DNA of 64,000 nt from Leadbetterella lacunae (GCF_042649125.1 NZ_JBHRYQ010000001.1:372001-436000), one strand, 5' to 3'. Numbered from the stretch's first letter, positions 1 to 9,344 are shown. Notes: a model not told the origin generated them from the letters alone. Numbers and translations are program-made.

Positions 1-641
1 GTCGTTATTTTTTCTGATTCAAAATAGGCGTTTAGTAGCTCTTCCACCAATTCTAAAACTTCGCTGTTGTTTTTTTTTCGGGTAATAAATTGCCGCTGAT
101 AAAAGCGGTCTGCGTAGTTAAGCAAAAGTTCTATTTGCGACACAATGATGTTTTGACTGAAATTGTCGAGGTTGTTTTCTATTTCGAGTTTAATGTTTAG
201 CAAAATGCCTTCAATGATTTTTTCTTCTTTTTCAGACATAAAAAGAGCCTCGCTGATGGCATAGCCGAAAAACGGATATTTTTTAATGGACCGGGCCAAG
301 GTTGTATTCCACAAAAAATCGGGATGAATAAGCAAAAGCCAACCCGAAGGTGTCAGATTGGCTCTTGAATTGGGTTCTATGCTTAGGATTTGTCCGGGAG
401 AAATAAACGACATCAGGCCATTGTCAAAATCGTAATCTTTTTGTCCATAACGGAGCGTTCCCACGTTTCTTTTTAGGCCAATCGAGTAAAAACTAAAGTT
501 CCAATGCTCACCCAAGTGTGCAGGCAAAACTGAGGTTTGGCTATAGTCAATTAAACTCACCAATGGGTGGAGTGGACTGCCTAATCCTCTTATTTTGTGC
601 ATCTCCGCTATGGTTTCTATTTTCCGGATGTTGTTTTGCAT
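1..641 (-). CDS. AraC-family transcriptional regulator, N-terminal part (cut by window edge)
   Basis: Reading the minus strand from the ATG at 641-639 gives an open frame running off the window start, at least 213 residues. It begins MQNNIRKIETIAEMHKIRGL and continues with a cupin-like sensing region (for example FISPGQILSIEPNS) and a helical linker. This is the usual N-terminal half of Bacteroidota AraC regulators; the C-terminal HTH pair would lie outside. It starts 11 bp after the SDR stop codon, so the two are probably cotranscribed, and AraC/SDR pairs of this kind are common. Family assignment is from the N-terminal style only, because the DNA-binding domain is not visible. Confidence 0.75.
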   Translation of the reverse strand, partial: MQNNIRKIETIAEMHKIRGLGSPLHPLVSLIDYSQTSVLPAHLGEHWNFSFYSIGLKRNVGTLRYGQKDYDFDNGLMSFISPGQILSIEPNSRANLTPSGWLLLIHPDFLWNTTLARSIKKYPFFGYAISEALFMSEKEEKIIEGILLNIKLEIENNLDNFSQNIIVSQIELLLNYADRFYQRQFITRKKNNSEVLELVEELLNAYFESEKIT

Positions 642-652
642 CGCTTTTGTTT

Positions 653-1414
653 TTAGAGCATTATACCACCCGAAACCTCAATTCGTTGGCCATTTATCCA
701 TTTTGAATCTTCGGTACATAAAAACGCCACTACGCCACCTATGTCATCTGGTTCTCCTACACGACCGAGGGCTGTAAAATTAGAAACCGCCGCTCTTTTT
801 TGTTGGTTATGCAGGTTTTCGCCACCGCCAAAATCGGTTCCTATTGCACCTGGTGCTACTGTATTTGCCGATATTTTTCGGGCTGAAAGTTCTTTAGCTA
901 AGTATTTTGTAAAAACTTCCACGGCTCCTTTTGCTGCTGCGTAAGCGGATGAGTTTGGCAATGAAAATCTCGTGAGGCCTGAAGAAATATTGATTATTCT
1001 TCCTCCGTCATTTAGAAACGGTATTGCTTTTTGGGTTAAAAAATAGACGCCTTTGAAGTGGATGTTCGTCATTTCGTCAAATTGAGCCTCCGTGGTTTCC
1101 AAAAACGGAATGTATATGCCTGTGCCCGCATTGTTAATCAAAAAGTCAAACTTAGACGCACCGTAGGTGTCTAGCAAGTAAGTATTTATCTCCTTAAAAA
1201 AAGAATCAAACTTGGCGGTATTGCTGCTATCTAACTGAAATGCTTTGGCTTTTTGTCCCAAATTTGTGATTTCATTGACTACTTCGACTGCTGCAGTTTT
1301 ATTGGTATGGTACGTGAAAATGACGTCAATGCCTTTTTTGGCAATGTTGAGGGCCATGTCCCTTCCCAATCCTCGGCTTCCGCCGGTTATCAATGCGATT
1401 TTAGTCTTATTCAT
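653..1414 (-). CDS. SDR-family NAD(P)-dependent oxidoreductase
   Basis: 253 residues, typical of classical short-chain dehydrogenases. The nucleotide-binding motif TGGSRGLG lies near residues 10-17, NNAG in the middle, the catalytic serine in INISSG, and the YAAAK Tyr-Lys pair follows. The C-terminal IEVSGG ending is also typical. It should be a cytosolic carbonyl/alcohol oxidoreductase; the substrate cannot be told. It starts with ATG and lies directly upstream of the AraC-type regulator on the same strand. Confidence 0.93.
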   Translation of the reverse strand: MNKTKIALITGGSRGLGRDMALNIAKKGIDVIFTYHTNKTAAVEVVNEITNLGQKAKAFQLDSSNTAKFDSFFKEINTYLLDTYGASKFDFLINNAGTGIYIPFLETTEAQFDEMTNIHFKGVYFLTQKAIPFLNDGGRIINISSGLTRFSLPNSSAYAAAKGAVEVFTKYLAKELSARKISANTVAPGAIGTDFGGGENLHNQQKRAAVSNFTALGRVGEPDDIGGVVAFLCTEDSKWINGQRIEVSGGIML

Positions 1415-1511
1415 ATTTTTGTTTCATTTTAATAGCACAAATCTACGCAGTTGGTTTTTGGCAATTGTAGCCAAATTCATTGACTTTGTAGCCAAACTCA
1501 GGTGCTGTTTA

Positions 1512-2921
1512 TTATGGATTGATTTTATCAAATTTTAGGTTTTTTACTCTTCCTGCATTTGCATCAAAACCCGTTATTTTGCCATTTTTTCGTTTAAAGC
1601 TAATTCCAAATAACTCCGCTTCAAATATGTCAATATTAGTTTGCTTGAGAGTTTCGGCTGTTTTGTGTGGTATTTTTACTTTCAAAATGCCATTTTCTGA
1701 GAAAATCTTATATTCGGTTTCCAATTCAGGACAAAAATATTTCCCTTCAAATTCACCTAGGTTGCTTACCGATATCTCAAGTTTGTTGGTCTCGGTAGTT
1801 AACGGTTTTTCTTCCATTTTCTTAACAGTTTCTACTTCAGTAAAGCTATCCTTTAAAACCACATCCGCTACTTGGTAAGACAGCTTAGTTGGGTTGCCGT
1901 CTTCTCTGTTTGACAGAATTATTACCGAAACTTTTTGCTCAGGGAAACGCACCAATTGTGAGCGATAACCAGCCAAAGAACCGCTGTGGGCCACGGTTTT
2001 TACTCCTCGGTAAGTTCCATTATTTATCGCAAAGGCATAGTTAAGCACTTCGCCGCTGTTTAGTTTTCCGTTCTCATGCATTTTTTTAATAATCGCTTGT
2101 CCGCCTTTCCCCAGCTTGTTGTGGTAAAAGTTTTGGTCCCACAGAAATAGGTCTTCTATGGTTGAATATATTCCGCCCGAACCCACCAAATCATATCGCA
2201 TGATGAGGTTGTCGAAGCCTGATTCGTTTTCTGATTTTTGGTAACTAAATACTTTGTTTTTTAAGAGTCCGGCGTTATCATCGTAAAACAGTGTGTTTTT
2301 CATACCCAAAGGGTCAAAAATCTGTTCTTTGGCAAATGCCCGGATAGTTTGGCCCGAGGCTTTTTCCACGATTAAAGCCAACATAAAATAACAAGAATTG
2401 CTATACAGGTATTTTTCGCCAGGAGCGAAGTTAAGCTCTTTTTGACTTTTGATTAATTCGTACACATCATCTACCTGAATATCGTCGAGGTAGTTTATGC
2501 CTTTTAGCTTTAGTAAAGTTATAAAATCGCGGATGCCGCTCGTATGGTGCACAAAATGTCGGATTGTGAGTGGTGATTCATATTCAGGGAAGTCGGGAAA
2601 GTATTTCTGAATTTTGTCGTCTAGGCTAAGTTTTCCTTGTTCTTCTAACAGCAAAATACAAAACGTAACAAACTGTTTTGAGACCGAACCAATGTAAAAA
2701 ACAGAACTTGGCGTAATCGGAATATCGTGCTCTAAATCGCCGCTGCCATAACCTTTGGAGTAGATGAGTTTACCGCCTTTTACTATGCCCACTGCACCCC
2801 CAGGCGTGTCTTTGTGATTCCACTCTGCAAATATTTCGTCTATTGCTTTTGGATTTTTAAGTTGGGCGTAAGAGCTGAAAAATATTAGCAAAAGAGCTAA
2901 TGAAAGAATTGCTTTTTTCAT
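1512..2921 (-). CDS. secreted serine hydrolase, class C beta-lactamase fold
   Basis: 469 residues with a Sec signal peptide (KKAILSLALLLIFF...YAQ). The beta-lactamase (Pfam PF00144) domain shows the SxxK motif S79-V-S-K82, a YSN Tyr motif near residue 172 and an HSG motif (VAHSGSLAG) in place of KTG. A C-terminal domain of about 100 residues follows, as in many Bacteroidota esterase/peptidase members. It probably hydrolyses esters or D-amino-acid peptides in the periplasm rather than giving drug resistance. It lies 97 bp upstream of the SDR gene and may or may not be cotranscribed with it. Confidence 0.9.
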   Translation of the reverse strand: MKKAILSLALLLIFFSSYAQLKNPKAIDEIFAEWNHKDTPGGAVGIVKGGKLIYSKGYGSGDLEHDIPITPSSVFYIGSVSKQFVTFCILLLEEQGKLSLDDKIQKYFPDFPEYESPLTIRHFVHHTSGIRDFITLLKLKGINYLDDIQVDDVYELIKSQKELNFAPGEKYLYSNSCYFMLALIVEKASGQTIRAFAKEQIFDPLGMKNTLFYDDNAGLLKNKVFSYQKSENESGFDNLIMRYDLVGSGGIYSTIEDLFLWDQNFYHNKLGKGGQAIIKKMHENGKLNSGEVLNYAFAINNGTYRGVKTVAHSGSLAGYRSQLVRFPEQKVSVIILSNREDGNPTKLSYQVADVVLKDSFTEVETVKKMEEKPLTTETNKLEISVSNLGEFEGKYFCPELETEYKIFSENGILKVKIPHKTAETLKQTNIDIFEAELFGISFKRKNGKITGFDANAGRVKNLKFDKINP

Positions 2922-3114
2922 GGTAAGATAGAAATACTATGGCTAGGTTTCCTGGGTTTATATCGGAGTAATGAATGCCTAAAATTAGGCAAAAGTACCT
3001 TTGCGTACAATATTCCCAATCTATTTTAGAATGTGAAGTGGGTGTTTTTGGTGTTGTTTATTTTTAAATAAAGCGTATTTGAATTTTAGCGATTTCTTTT
3101 TTTGAAAACAAGTG

Positions 3115-3774
3115 TTAATTATAGTAATGAATGTTTGATTTATTTCGATTTGAATTTTGATTATTATTACTTCTTGACTCGAAATCCTCTTTTTTTGTGA
3201 AATATTCTAACATACATATCATAATCAACATGCTTGCAAGAGTGATTTTTTGGAAAATAGCAAGTAGTTCATAATCGCGAGACCCAAATAGATATAAGGT
3301 AAAATAAAATATAATTATGCAACTTACGCACAGTATTTTAAATGATTTGAGCCTAGAACGGATGATGGTTATGGTAATAAAAAACAGGCTGATTATAAAC
3401 ATGACGCCCACAATAGTAATCACGAGGTTATGCATAGGTGAGCAAATGAAAATTGAAAAAAACATACCCCCAATTCCCAAATATTTGATTACGTTGGAAT
3501 CACTTTTTTTTGATATTTTTTTTGAAAAATTAAAGAAAAATAAAGCTAAACTTGCGGATAAAAACATCATTGCTGGGTCTGCCCAGTTTCTTGAAATGTT
3601 GACTTGTCCGTTTAGTGCTTTTTCTTGAAATAAATTACTAATGAAATTTGAAGTCCATGAAAAACCGACGGTGTTTGGGTCTTGCCAGGTGCCACCCGGG
3701 TAGAGTTTAATCGCGACAGAAAAAAGGACTATTGAAATGGTCAAGCCAAGCAGTACTAGATATTTTTTTATCAT
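3115..3774 (-). CDS. hypothetical six-helix membrane protein
   Basis: 219 residues from the ATG at 3774; a TTG two codons upstream is less likely. About six hydrophobic segments are visible, and the first loop carries YPGGT and W residues (TVGFSWTSNFISNL), reminiscent of DUF998-like membrane proteins. The C-terminus is polar and Asn-rich (SRSNNNQNSNRNKSN). No catalytic motif is recognised. It is a single gene with no obvious partner. Confidence 0.6.
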   Translation of the reverse strand: MIKKYLVLLGLTISIVLFSVAIKLYPGGTWQDPNTVGFSWTSNFISNLFQEKALNGQVNISRNWADPAMMFLSASLALFFFNFSKKISKKSDSNVIKYLGIGGMFFSIFICSPMHNLVITIVGVMFIISLFFITITIIRSRLKSFKILCVSCIIIFYFTLYLFGSRDYELLAIFQKITLASMLIMICMLEYFTKKEDFESRSNNNQNSNRNKSNIHYYN

Positions 3775-4090
3775 GGCCAAACAGTAATTTAGAATTAATA
3801 GGGAAACTACTATCTAATAAAAAATCAACGTGTAAGTCGCTTGTTTTGAGTAAATAAGCCGGCTGTGGGTTTGTTGTTTTCTATTAGTAATCTAAATATA
3901 TACAAATGTTTCTTTTAAATAATCAAGTGGTTTGTATATTTTTTTTAACGGTTATTTTTTGTCCTTTTTTTTATCAAAAAAAGTAACGTATTGCTTTAAG
4001 ATGGAAGAAAATAGACTGTTTTATTGGGATTGTTTTATGGTTGTGGGTCACTTATTTTTTAATGGTAGTGGCTTTTTTGTTTACTATTAA
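3775..4090. other. intergenic region, no gene seen
   Basis: 316 bp of AT-rich sequence between two minus-strand genes. It should hold the promoter of the membrane protein ending at 3115. No ORF, terminator hairpin or repeat was convincing. Confidence 0.5.
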
Positions 4091-4300
4091 TTAGCCACAA
4101 CACGGTTTGTTTTCTTGAATTGGGGGGCAAGGTACCGTTCCGTAGGAGCAATACACGCAGCAATCGCCTTTTATCGGTTTTAAAATAGACTTGCAGTTTT
4201 CACATTCATAAAAAAACTGACAAGCATTTGTTGGCATTTCTTCTACTTTTTTATAGCCGCAGTTTGGGCATGTAAGTTTAGATATTAAATGTATTTCCAT
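4091..4300 (-). CDS. GDCCVxC-domain protein (cysteine form of a selenoprotein family)
   Basis: 69 residues with a zinc-ribbon-like N-terminal half (CPNCGY, then CENCK) followed by the diagnostic GDCCVYCSYGTVPCPP motif and a C-terminal CCG. NCBI names this family GDCCVxC domain-containing (seleno)protein because some members carry selenocysteine in the motif. Here every position is an ordinary Cys codon and no in-frame TGA is needed. The family is often near metal or mercury genes, but no such gene is adjacent here. The function is unknown; thiol redox or metal handling is likely. Confidence 0.85.
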   Translation of the reverse strand: MEIHLISKLTCPNCGYKKVEEMPTNACQFFYECENCKSILKPIKGDCCVYCSYGTVPCPPIQENKPCCG

Positions 4301-4479
4301 GGATTATTGTTTTTGACTTACTTGGTATCCCGTTAGTGCAACAGTTTGGGTTTGTATTTTTTTTTAAAAAGTGGTGGTTTTATTAGATTTAAATTTATTG
4401 GAATAGTTGATTCCCTACAGCTTTAAATCTGAAGTTATAATTTATTGCCATCACTTCTACTTTTGTTTATTTCTATTAA

Positions 4480-5535
4480 TCATTTGAGCTTTGTGAGGGC
4501 TTTTGAGTTTCTTAACAAAAACACATACTGAAAATAATCGCAGGTATTGGTGCCATTTACTGGTACCATGTTTTCTCCAAAAACTCTCGATTTTACCTGA
4601 ATTAGATTTTGCGATTTATAGTAGGGAGAATTAGGCGAGTTTAATTTAAAAAGCGTTAGGGTGTTTGGTTTACTTAATGCTTTTAAGTCATTTATGCCCT
4701 TTACCACCTGCAGCGGACCATCCGCGTTATACCAATCTACTTTTTCATCTTCTGGTGTAGGAAACTGCGGATTTTTGGGTAGATACATGTCGCTGTCGAG
4801 GGTGTAAGAAACCAAACTGCTGGTTTTAATTCCCGCTTTTTTTAAGTTTGAGGCAAATGTCTCTTTGCCGTTTTCTATTTTAGTTTGTAGGGTATGGAAA
4901 TACCCGAAGAGTCCATAGAACTTTTCGTTCTCTAGTTTTTTTTGCTTCACTATTTGTTCGAAGTTAATAAACATAGCGGAGTCTCTTGGCAATGAAGATT
5001 CATCATCAAAGTTTTTGTCTAGGCCGATCACCGTGATTTTTAATGAATCGTTGAGGGTTTTGTTATAGTCATAAATATCATTCCATTTGTCAAACAGTTC
5101 TTGGCTCGACTGCTGCGGTATTCTGTTGCCTATCGCCAACACCACCTCTTTTAGTTTAGCTTTTTCTTTCTGACTACTATTTAAGAATTCGTTTAGTTTT
5201 TTGGCCGTGCCGCTGTCCATTTCGGCGATATAATACTTGACACCTAGTTTCCTATTTAAGAAAAAAAGCAATTCTTTGTCTAATTTTTGATTGTCCGCAA
5301 AACCGTGAACTTCTCCCAAAAGAAAAACCTTGGATTGATAAAAATCAGCATTAAAAAAGCTTTCATCCAATGTCTCGTCTATACGTGCGTTATTGTTTTT
5401 CAAATAGGCAATATTATCTTCTTTTTCGGATTCTAAAAATAATCTGTTGCTGATAAAAAAATAAAGGAAAAAAGCGAAGACCATGCTAAGCAGCGAAATG
5501 AACGTGTATTTGATTACTTTTAGAAATTTTTTCAT
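4480..5535 (-). CDS. membrane-anchored erythromycin-esterase/ChaN-like protein
   Basis: 351 residues with one N-terminal transmembrane anchor (residues about 9-30) and an extracytoplasmic domain. The G74-E-V-H-G78 motif at the start of this domain is characteristic of the erythromycin-esterase/ChaN/TraB-like superfamily (LLGEVHG), and a later VIGLDKN strand fits the same fold. Substrate and true activity are unknown. It is a lone gene between unrelated minus-strand genes. The start is the ATG with a basic N-terminus (MKKFLKVIK). Confidence 0.6.
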   Translation of the reverse strand: MKKFLKVIKYTFISLLSMVFAFFLYFFISNRLFLESEKEDNIAYLKNNNARIDETLDESFFNADFYQSKVFLLGEVHGFADNQKLDKELLFFLNRKLGVKYYIAEMDSGTAKKLNEFLNSSQKEKAKLKEVVLAIGNRIPQQSSQELFDKWNDIYDYNKTLNDSLKITVIGLDKNFDDESSLPRDSAMFINFEQIVKQKKLENEKFYGLFGYFHTLQTKIENGKETFASNLKKAGIKTSSLVSYTLDSDMYLPKNPQFPTPEDEKVDWYNADGPLQVVKGINDLKALSKPNTLTLFKLNSPNSPYYKSQNLIQVKSRVFGENMVPVNGTNTCDYFQYVFLLRNSKALTKLK

Positions 5536-5684
5536 AGTTTGTTAATTTGCCACAAAAGTATGGAAGTGTATGCGAATTTCAATTTTCTTATCTACAGTTT
5601 TACGAATTAAAGGATTAATAATTCAACGCGATAATTTATTCAGGAAGTCATTTTCTATTTAACTGAAAACATAATCGAAAACCG

Positions 5685-6524
5685 TTACTTCTTTCGCTGT
5701 TTAAATAGCCACTTTGGCATGGTTTCGCCCAAAATCGTGCTTGAAAAAACATTATTATGCGTGGTGCCCTTTAATTTCCAAAACAGGACTTTTTTGTGCA
5801 TTTCTTTATAAAATTGTTCGTCGCTATCGATGGGGTTCTCGGTATCGTCCATGCCGTGTATTAACCAAATCGGAATTTCGGAAAGTTCAGACAATTTGTT
5901 AAACTGTGGAATGCCCGAAATGCTAATGCCTGCTGCAAATAAATCGGGTCTTGTTGACAGGGAGTTAATCACCGTAGAGCCGCCCATCGAATAGCCCACT
6001 ACATAAATTCTTCGTTTGTCGATATTCAAATTAGATTTTAGGGAGTCAATTAGTTGAAAAACTGAATTAAGACAAGGTCTATGAACAGAGTAAAGCACAT
6101 TTCTAACTGTAGAGTCCATGACATAGTCTGACGAACGGGTTGAAAACTGCGGGGCTAAAACGTACGCCGGATACTTACTTTGAATTTCAGGACTTGCAAA
6201 CAGCTTCTGCAGTATTCCCAAGTGGGATGCATTGTCAGTGCCAATAGGCCGCCCCGAACCGTGATACACGACAACCAAAGGGTATTTTTTATTTGATTGT
6301 TTCGGTTTAAATAAGCGGTATTTTATCTCAAGCTGTTCCCTACCCGTAAATTTGCCCGCGTCAAAAATATCGGGATTTAAGCTTCTGATTTTTGATATTT
6401 CCTGCTTCGTTAAGGTGCTGTCTGCCGTGTTTTCGATAAGTATTTCACCAAATTGTTTTTTGGAAGTGGCACAAGAACTTAGTAGGGTTATGGAAATTAC
6501 TAAACCTAAAAATATTTTAGTCAT
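5685..6524 (-). CDS. lipoprotein alpha/beta hydrolase (dienelactone-hydrolase/PHB-depolymerase-like)
   Basis: 279 residues. The signal peptide ends in the lipobox LLSSC, so it is probably an outer-membrane-anchored lipoprotein. The hydrolase core shows an oxyanion strand (VVVYHGSGRP), nucleophile elbow GYSMGGS, a later acid residue in WLIHGMDD and the catalytic His in GTTHNN. This matches prolyl-oligopeptidase/dienelactone-hydrolase-like esterases. The substrate is not predictable; carbohydrate esters would be reasonable in this phylum. Confidence 0.85.
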   Translation of the reverse strand: MTKIFLGLVISITLLSSCATSKKQFGEILIENTADSTLTKQEISKIRSLNPDIFDAGKFTGREQLEIKYRLFKPKQSNKKYPLVVVYHGSGRPIGTDNASHLGILQKLFASPEIQSKYPAYVLAPQFSTRSSDYVMDSTVRNVLYSVHRPCLNSVFQLIDSLKSNLNIDKRRIYVVGYSMGGSTVINSLSTRPDLFAAGISISGIPQFNKLSELSEIPIWLIHGMDDTENPIDSDEQFYKEMHKKVLFWKLKGTTHNNVFSSTILGETMPKWLFKQRKK

Positions 6525-7133
6525 TGTTGAGGATTTTTCAGTTTGGTTTACTTTATGGTTATTCTTTTTTAAAGTAAGAAGAAATGGTTTTTTAAAAGAA
6601 CACGAAGGTACGTGTTTTTGAATATCCGCCGCAATAGCCGAACATTTGATTTTTGTCTTTGAAATTTAACTTATTGTTTTTGTGAAAAATAAAAAGTTTA
6701 GTGCTGTGAATGTGGTTTTTAATAAGAATGGAAAAAAGCAAGCCATTAGCTTTTGGCCAATGGCTGTAAATACTACTTAAATTGGTTTTTTATTATTGGC
6801 GTCTGAATAAAAATAAACAAATATGGGTCATTATATCAGCCAGCACTGTTTGAACGCAATCGAAATTCTTTTTCGAAAATAGTCTCAATATAAACTACTG
6901 ATTAAAAGAATTTTGAGTGCGTGAGTTTGCTGGATGCTATTTTTTTTGCTTCATTTTTTTTTGAAAAAAAATGAAGGCCCAGGCGGCAGCCGACACAAAG
7001 TAAATAGGGGGGCATTTATACTCAAAACAAAAAAAGTAGATTGAATTACTATTCGGGGCCGATTTGTTTTCAAAGTATATTTTGGTCGGACGCTGTTAGT
7101 TTTTTTATCATTTATCCGTAAATCTTTCCTGTT
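6525..7133. other. intergenic region with a decayed miniature element
   Basis: 609 bp without a gene. The part from about 6799 to 7093 is the element described separately. Outside it are two short hairpins: AACACG/CGTGTT at about 6599-6615 and AGCCATT/AATGGCT at about 6741-6765, neither clearly tied to a gene. Confidence 0.5.
6799..7093. mobile_element. miniature element, divergent relative with different ends
   Basis: The ends are imperfect inverted repeats of about 16 bp: GCGTCTGAATAAAAAT at 6799 against GCGTCCGACCAAAATA read inward from 7093. The interior shares order and sequence with the three copies described at 15052, 45471 and 56613: CACTGTTTGA, then AAATTCTTTT, GAATTTT, GTGCGTGAGTTTGCTGGA, a T-run, an A-run hairpin, AAGGCCCAGGCGGC and a GGGGGG tract. 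No clear target duplication was seen, so it is probably old. It encodes no protein. Confidence 0.6.
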
Positions 7134-7694
7134 TTAGCAGCCGTCTGTGCGTGGGGCACGTTTATAAATCACTTTGCCGTTTAGCTCAACATAGTTGCCC
7201 GTTACTATGGGGTATGCATACTTGGGGGCTTTAGATATGGCATGGCTTCTGATACTTATTTTGTCGTTTACTTTTAGGCTTCGTAGTTGTTCAAATTCTT
7301 TAGAAGCTCCCGCACCAAAACTCAGAATATAATCTTCATTATCAATCTTTACCATCATCCCAAAGCCTAGTCTTGCCCCTTCTGGAAGTGTAAGTGAGCG
7401 TATCACGGCCTCCATTTTGGTATTGTTTTTAACAGAATTGCTTAATTTATCGGCACTGGCTTGTATTTTTTTACCAGCTGGCGACGCCGCCCAGTTATTG
7501 AACATAATTCCATCAGCAGAAAAATCCCATTTTCTTCGGGCCTCATACTTTTCAGCTTCAGTAAGTGGCTTCGGGCTTGGATTTTTCGGAGACTCATTTT
7601 TAAGTTCGCGTTTGGCATAAACCAGTCCGCTTACTACAAGCAGCAGGAGAATTAGTCCAGCAATGATCTTTTTTATCGGCTTAATTGGCAACAT
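7134..7694 (-). CDS. hypothetical membrane-anchored protein
   Basis: 186 residues with one N-terminal transmembrane segment (GLILLLLVVSGLVYA), a Pro/Lys-rich linker (NESPKNPSPKPLTEAEKYE) and a globular beta-rich domain. The C-terminal third (VNDKISIRSHAIS, YPIVTGNYVELNGKVIYKR) looks like a small OB-type barrel. No enzyme motif is recognised. It lies alone just downstream of the decayed miniature element. Confidence 0.6.
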   Translation of the reverse strand: MLPIKPIKKIIAGLILLLLVVSGLVYAKRELKNESPKNPSPKPLTEAEKYEARRKWDFSADGIMFNNWAASPAGKKIQASADKLSNSVKNNTKMEAVIRSLTLPEGARLGFGMMVKIDNEDYILSFGAGASKEFEQLRSLKVNDKISIRSHAISKAPKYAYPIVTGNYVELNGKVIYKRAPRTDGC

Positions 7695-7989
7695 AGTTTT
7701 ATCTCGTTTAAATTTTTCTGTAGCAATATTACCCTATAAGTATCCAGTGATTGGGATAAAAAGTGTAAAAAAAGTGTAAATTTTAGTAAATATAGGTAAA
7801 GGTCTCTCTAATGGTTTTTGAATAGGTCATTTACATCAACTGTATCACACGGATTGGAACCTTTAGTTAGTTTTACTCGCCTGAAATATAGAATTAGGAG
7901 TAGGTATTTTTTTCATAAAAACCTAAATATTAATATAATATATCTCACTTAGAGTTGTTGTCTTAGCTTTGAAAACCCTATATTGTTTT

Positions 7990-8988
7990 TCAGTTTAATT
8001 CGAAACTATAAGAATAATCAATCAGCTTTCTTTCTGGAATATTATCAAGCCAGGCTTTTTCTCTATGACTGATTTCGATTATTTCATTGGTCGATGTGGT
8101 TTTAAATCTTTCTGCTACTGACTCTAATATTTGCAATTCAATTTCAGTAAACAATTTCCTGTCAAATATTTTGTTAGGATTTGGCTTAAATTGTTCCCCT
8201 GTGCCGCCATCGCTAAAATTGATATAGTTAATATCTAATTCGTTTTTATTGGCCAAATATTCAAAAATGCTATTGAAGTTATTGGGTACAGGACCCATAG
8301 GGATTGCTCGATACTGAACACCACTCATTGAAAACCCGGATTGTCTGTGCATCATAAAATCAGCATAGAATAATAGTTTGTTCATTTTGGATTTCCACGG
8401 TTCTAGTTTTTCAGTAAAAAACACGATCATCTCCGAAAATTTCTTAAAATTAGGAGTTTTAAAACCAGTTAAATTATTGGGAAGGCATGTTCCAAAAAAG
8501 TAATTTTCTAATTGCTTTTCAAATTTGTGTTTCTTTTCATCTTCCAATAAATTTTCAATAGTCTTATATGTTTTTTCAATGATTTTCTCGTCGAGCGTGG
8601 TACAGTAATTAAGCAGTTTCTTAAACTCACGTGGGTCTTCGGCCAATTGAATTAATTTGGCGTTTGATTGGTTGGGAACTTCACCACTTTCATATTGTCG
8701 GTATCCGTTAGTGCCAAAACCTAATATCTCAGACATTTTTGTTGCTGAAAGGTTATATTTTTCTCGAATTGCAATAATTTGTTCAGGAAAGGGGATGCTG
8801 TATTTTACCCTGTATTTATTTACTAATTGATTGTAGTTCAATTGGGCAAATGCCTCATCCTCAAACTGCTCGCCTGTATCTTCACATTTGTATGCATGGA
8901 ATAACACCTTGAATTCGTCTTTGCGAAAACTCATGGTTCTATACGCTTTTACAATGCTCATTTCTTTACCTGTAAATGGACTTTTCAT
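7990..8988 (-). CDS. MqsA-like HTH antitoxin fused to a Panacea (SocA/DUF4065) domain
   Basis: 332 residues. Residues 1-50 resemble the MqsA N-terminal domain but lack the Zn-binding CxxC pairs: SPFTGKEM stands where a CPxCG would be, and only one Cys remains in YKCEDTGEQF. Residues about 70-125 form an HTH (YNLSATKMSEILGFG, then YRQYESGEVP). Residues about 180-300 form a Panacea domain with KMNKLLFYADF and the YRAIPMGPVP motif. Panacea proteins are broad-range antitoxins (PanA). The start ATG overlaps the toxin stop codon by 4 bp (ATGA). Expected role: neutralise the partner toxin and repress its own operon. Confidence 0.85.
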   Translation of the reverse strand: MKSPFTGKEMSIVKAYRTMSFRKDEFKVLFHAYKCEDTGEQFEDEAFAQLNYNQLVNKYRVKYSIPFPEQIIAIREKYNLSATKMSEILGFGTNGYRQYESGEVPNQSNAKLIQLAEDPREFKKLLNYCTTLDEKIIEKTYKTIENLLEDEKKHKFEKQLENYFFGTCLPNNLTGFKTPNFKKFSEMIVFFTEKLEPWKSKMNKLLFYADFMMHRQSGFSMSGVQYRAIPMGPVPNNFNSIFEYLANKNELDINYINFSDGGTGEQFKPNPNKIFDRKLFTEIELQILESVAERFKTTSTNEIIEISHREKAWLDNIPERKLIDYSYSFELN

Positions 8989-9344
8989 GATGTTTGTTTT
9001 TTAAATGGATAATTCATAGCATGTTCGGCAATATGAAAGGAGATACAAATAGCTCCATTGTTTTCTAGTCCCATACTTACTTTGATGTATACTTCTTTAT
9101 TTTTTACTTGTTTCCCAAATACCCACATAGGCAATATGCCTCGCATTTTTTCCTCCAAAGGGCCTTGTGAATATTCTTCGATTTTTAACGAACTTATAAT
9201 TTCTTTTCGCTTGGCAGGCGAAATTTCTAAATCGTGGAGCGTTTGTTGATTTTTGCCACGGTCGTCTAGGAACAGTATGCCGAAAATTTCAATTTTCAGT
9301 TTTAGTTCCTTTAGGTATTTTTCAACTTCTTGTTTAGACGCCAT
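8985..9344 (-). CDS. putative MqsR/RelE-like toxin of a type II toxin-antitoxin pair
   Basis: 119 residues. Conserved-looking blocks are FLDDRGKN, LEISPAKR, EYSQGPLEEKM, MWVFGK and the C-terminal EVYIKVSMGL plus CISFHIAEH, close in style to the YIK...SFHE ending of MqsR mRNA interferases. It is the first gene and overlaps the antitoxin start by 4 bp, the toxin-first order seen in mqsRA. Toxin activity is inferred from this context and from the partner family. An ATG start is used. Confidence 0.65.
   Translation of the reverse strand: MASKQEVEKYLKELKLKIEIFGILFLDDRGKNQQTLHDLEISPAKRKEIISSLKIEEYSQGPLEEKMRGILPMWVFGKQVKNKEVYIKVSMGLENNGAICISFHIAEHAMNYPFKKQTS

Noticed and set aside
1512..2921. Beta-lactamase drug-resistance gene
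   Set aside because: The HSG motif and extra C-terminal domain fit esterase/peptidase relatives better.
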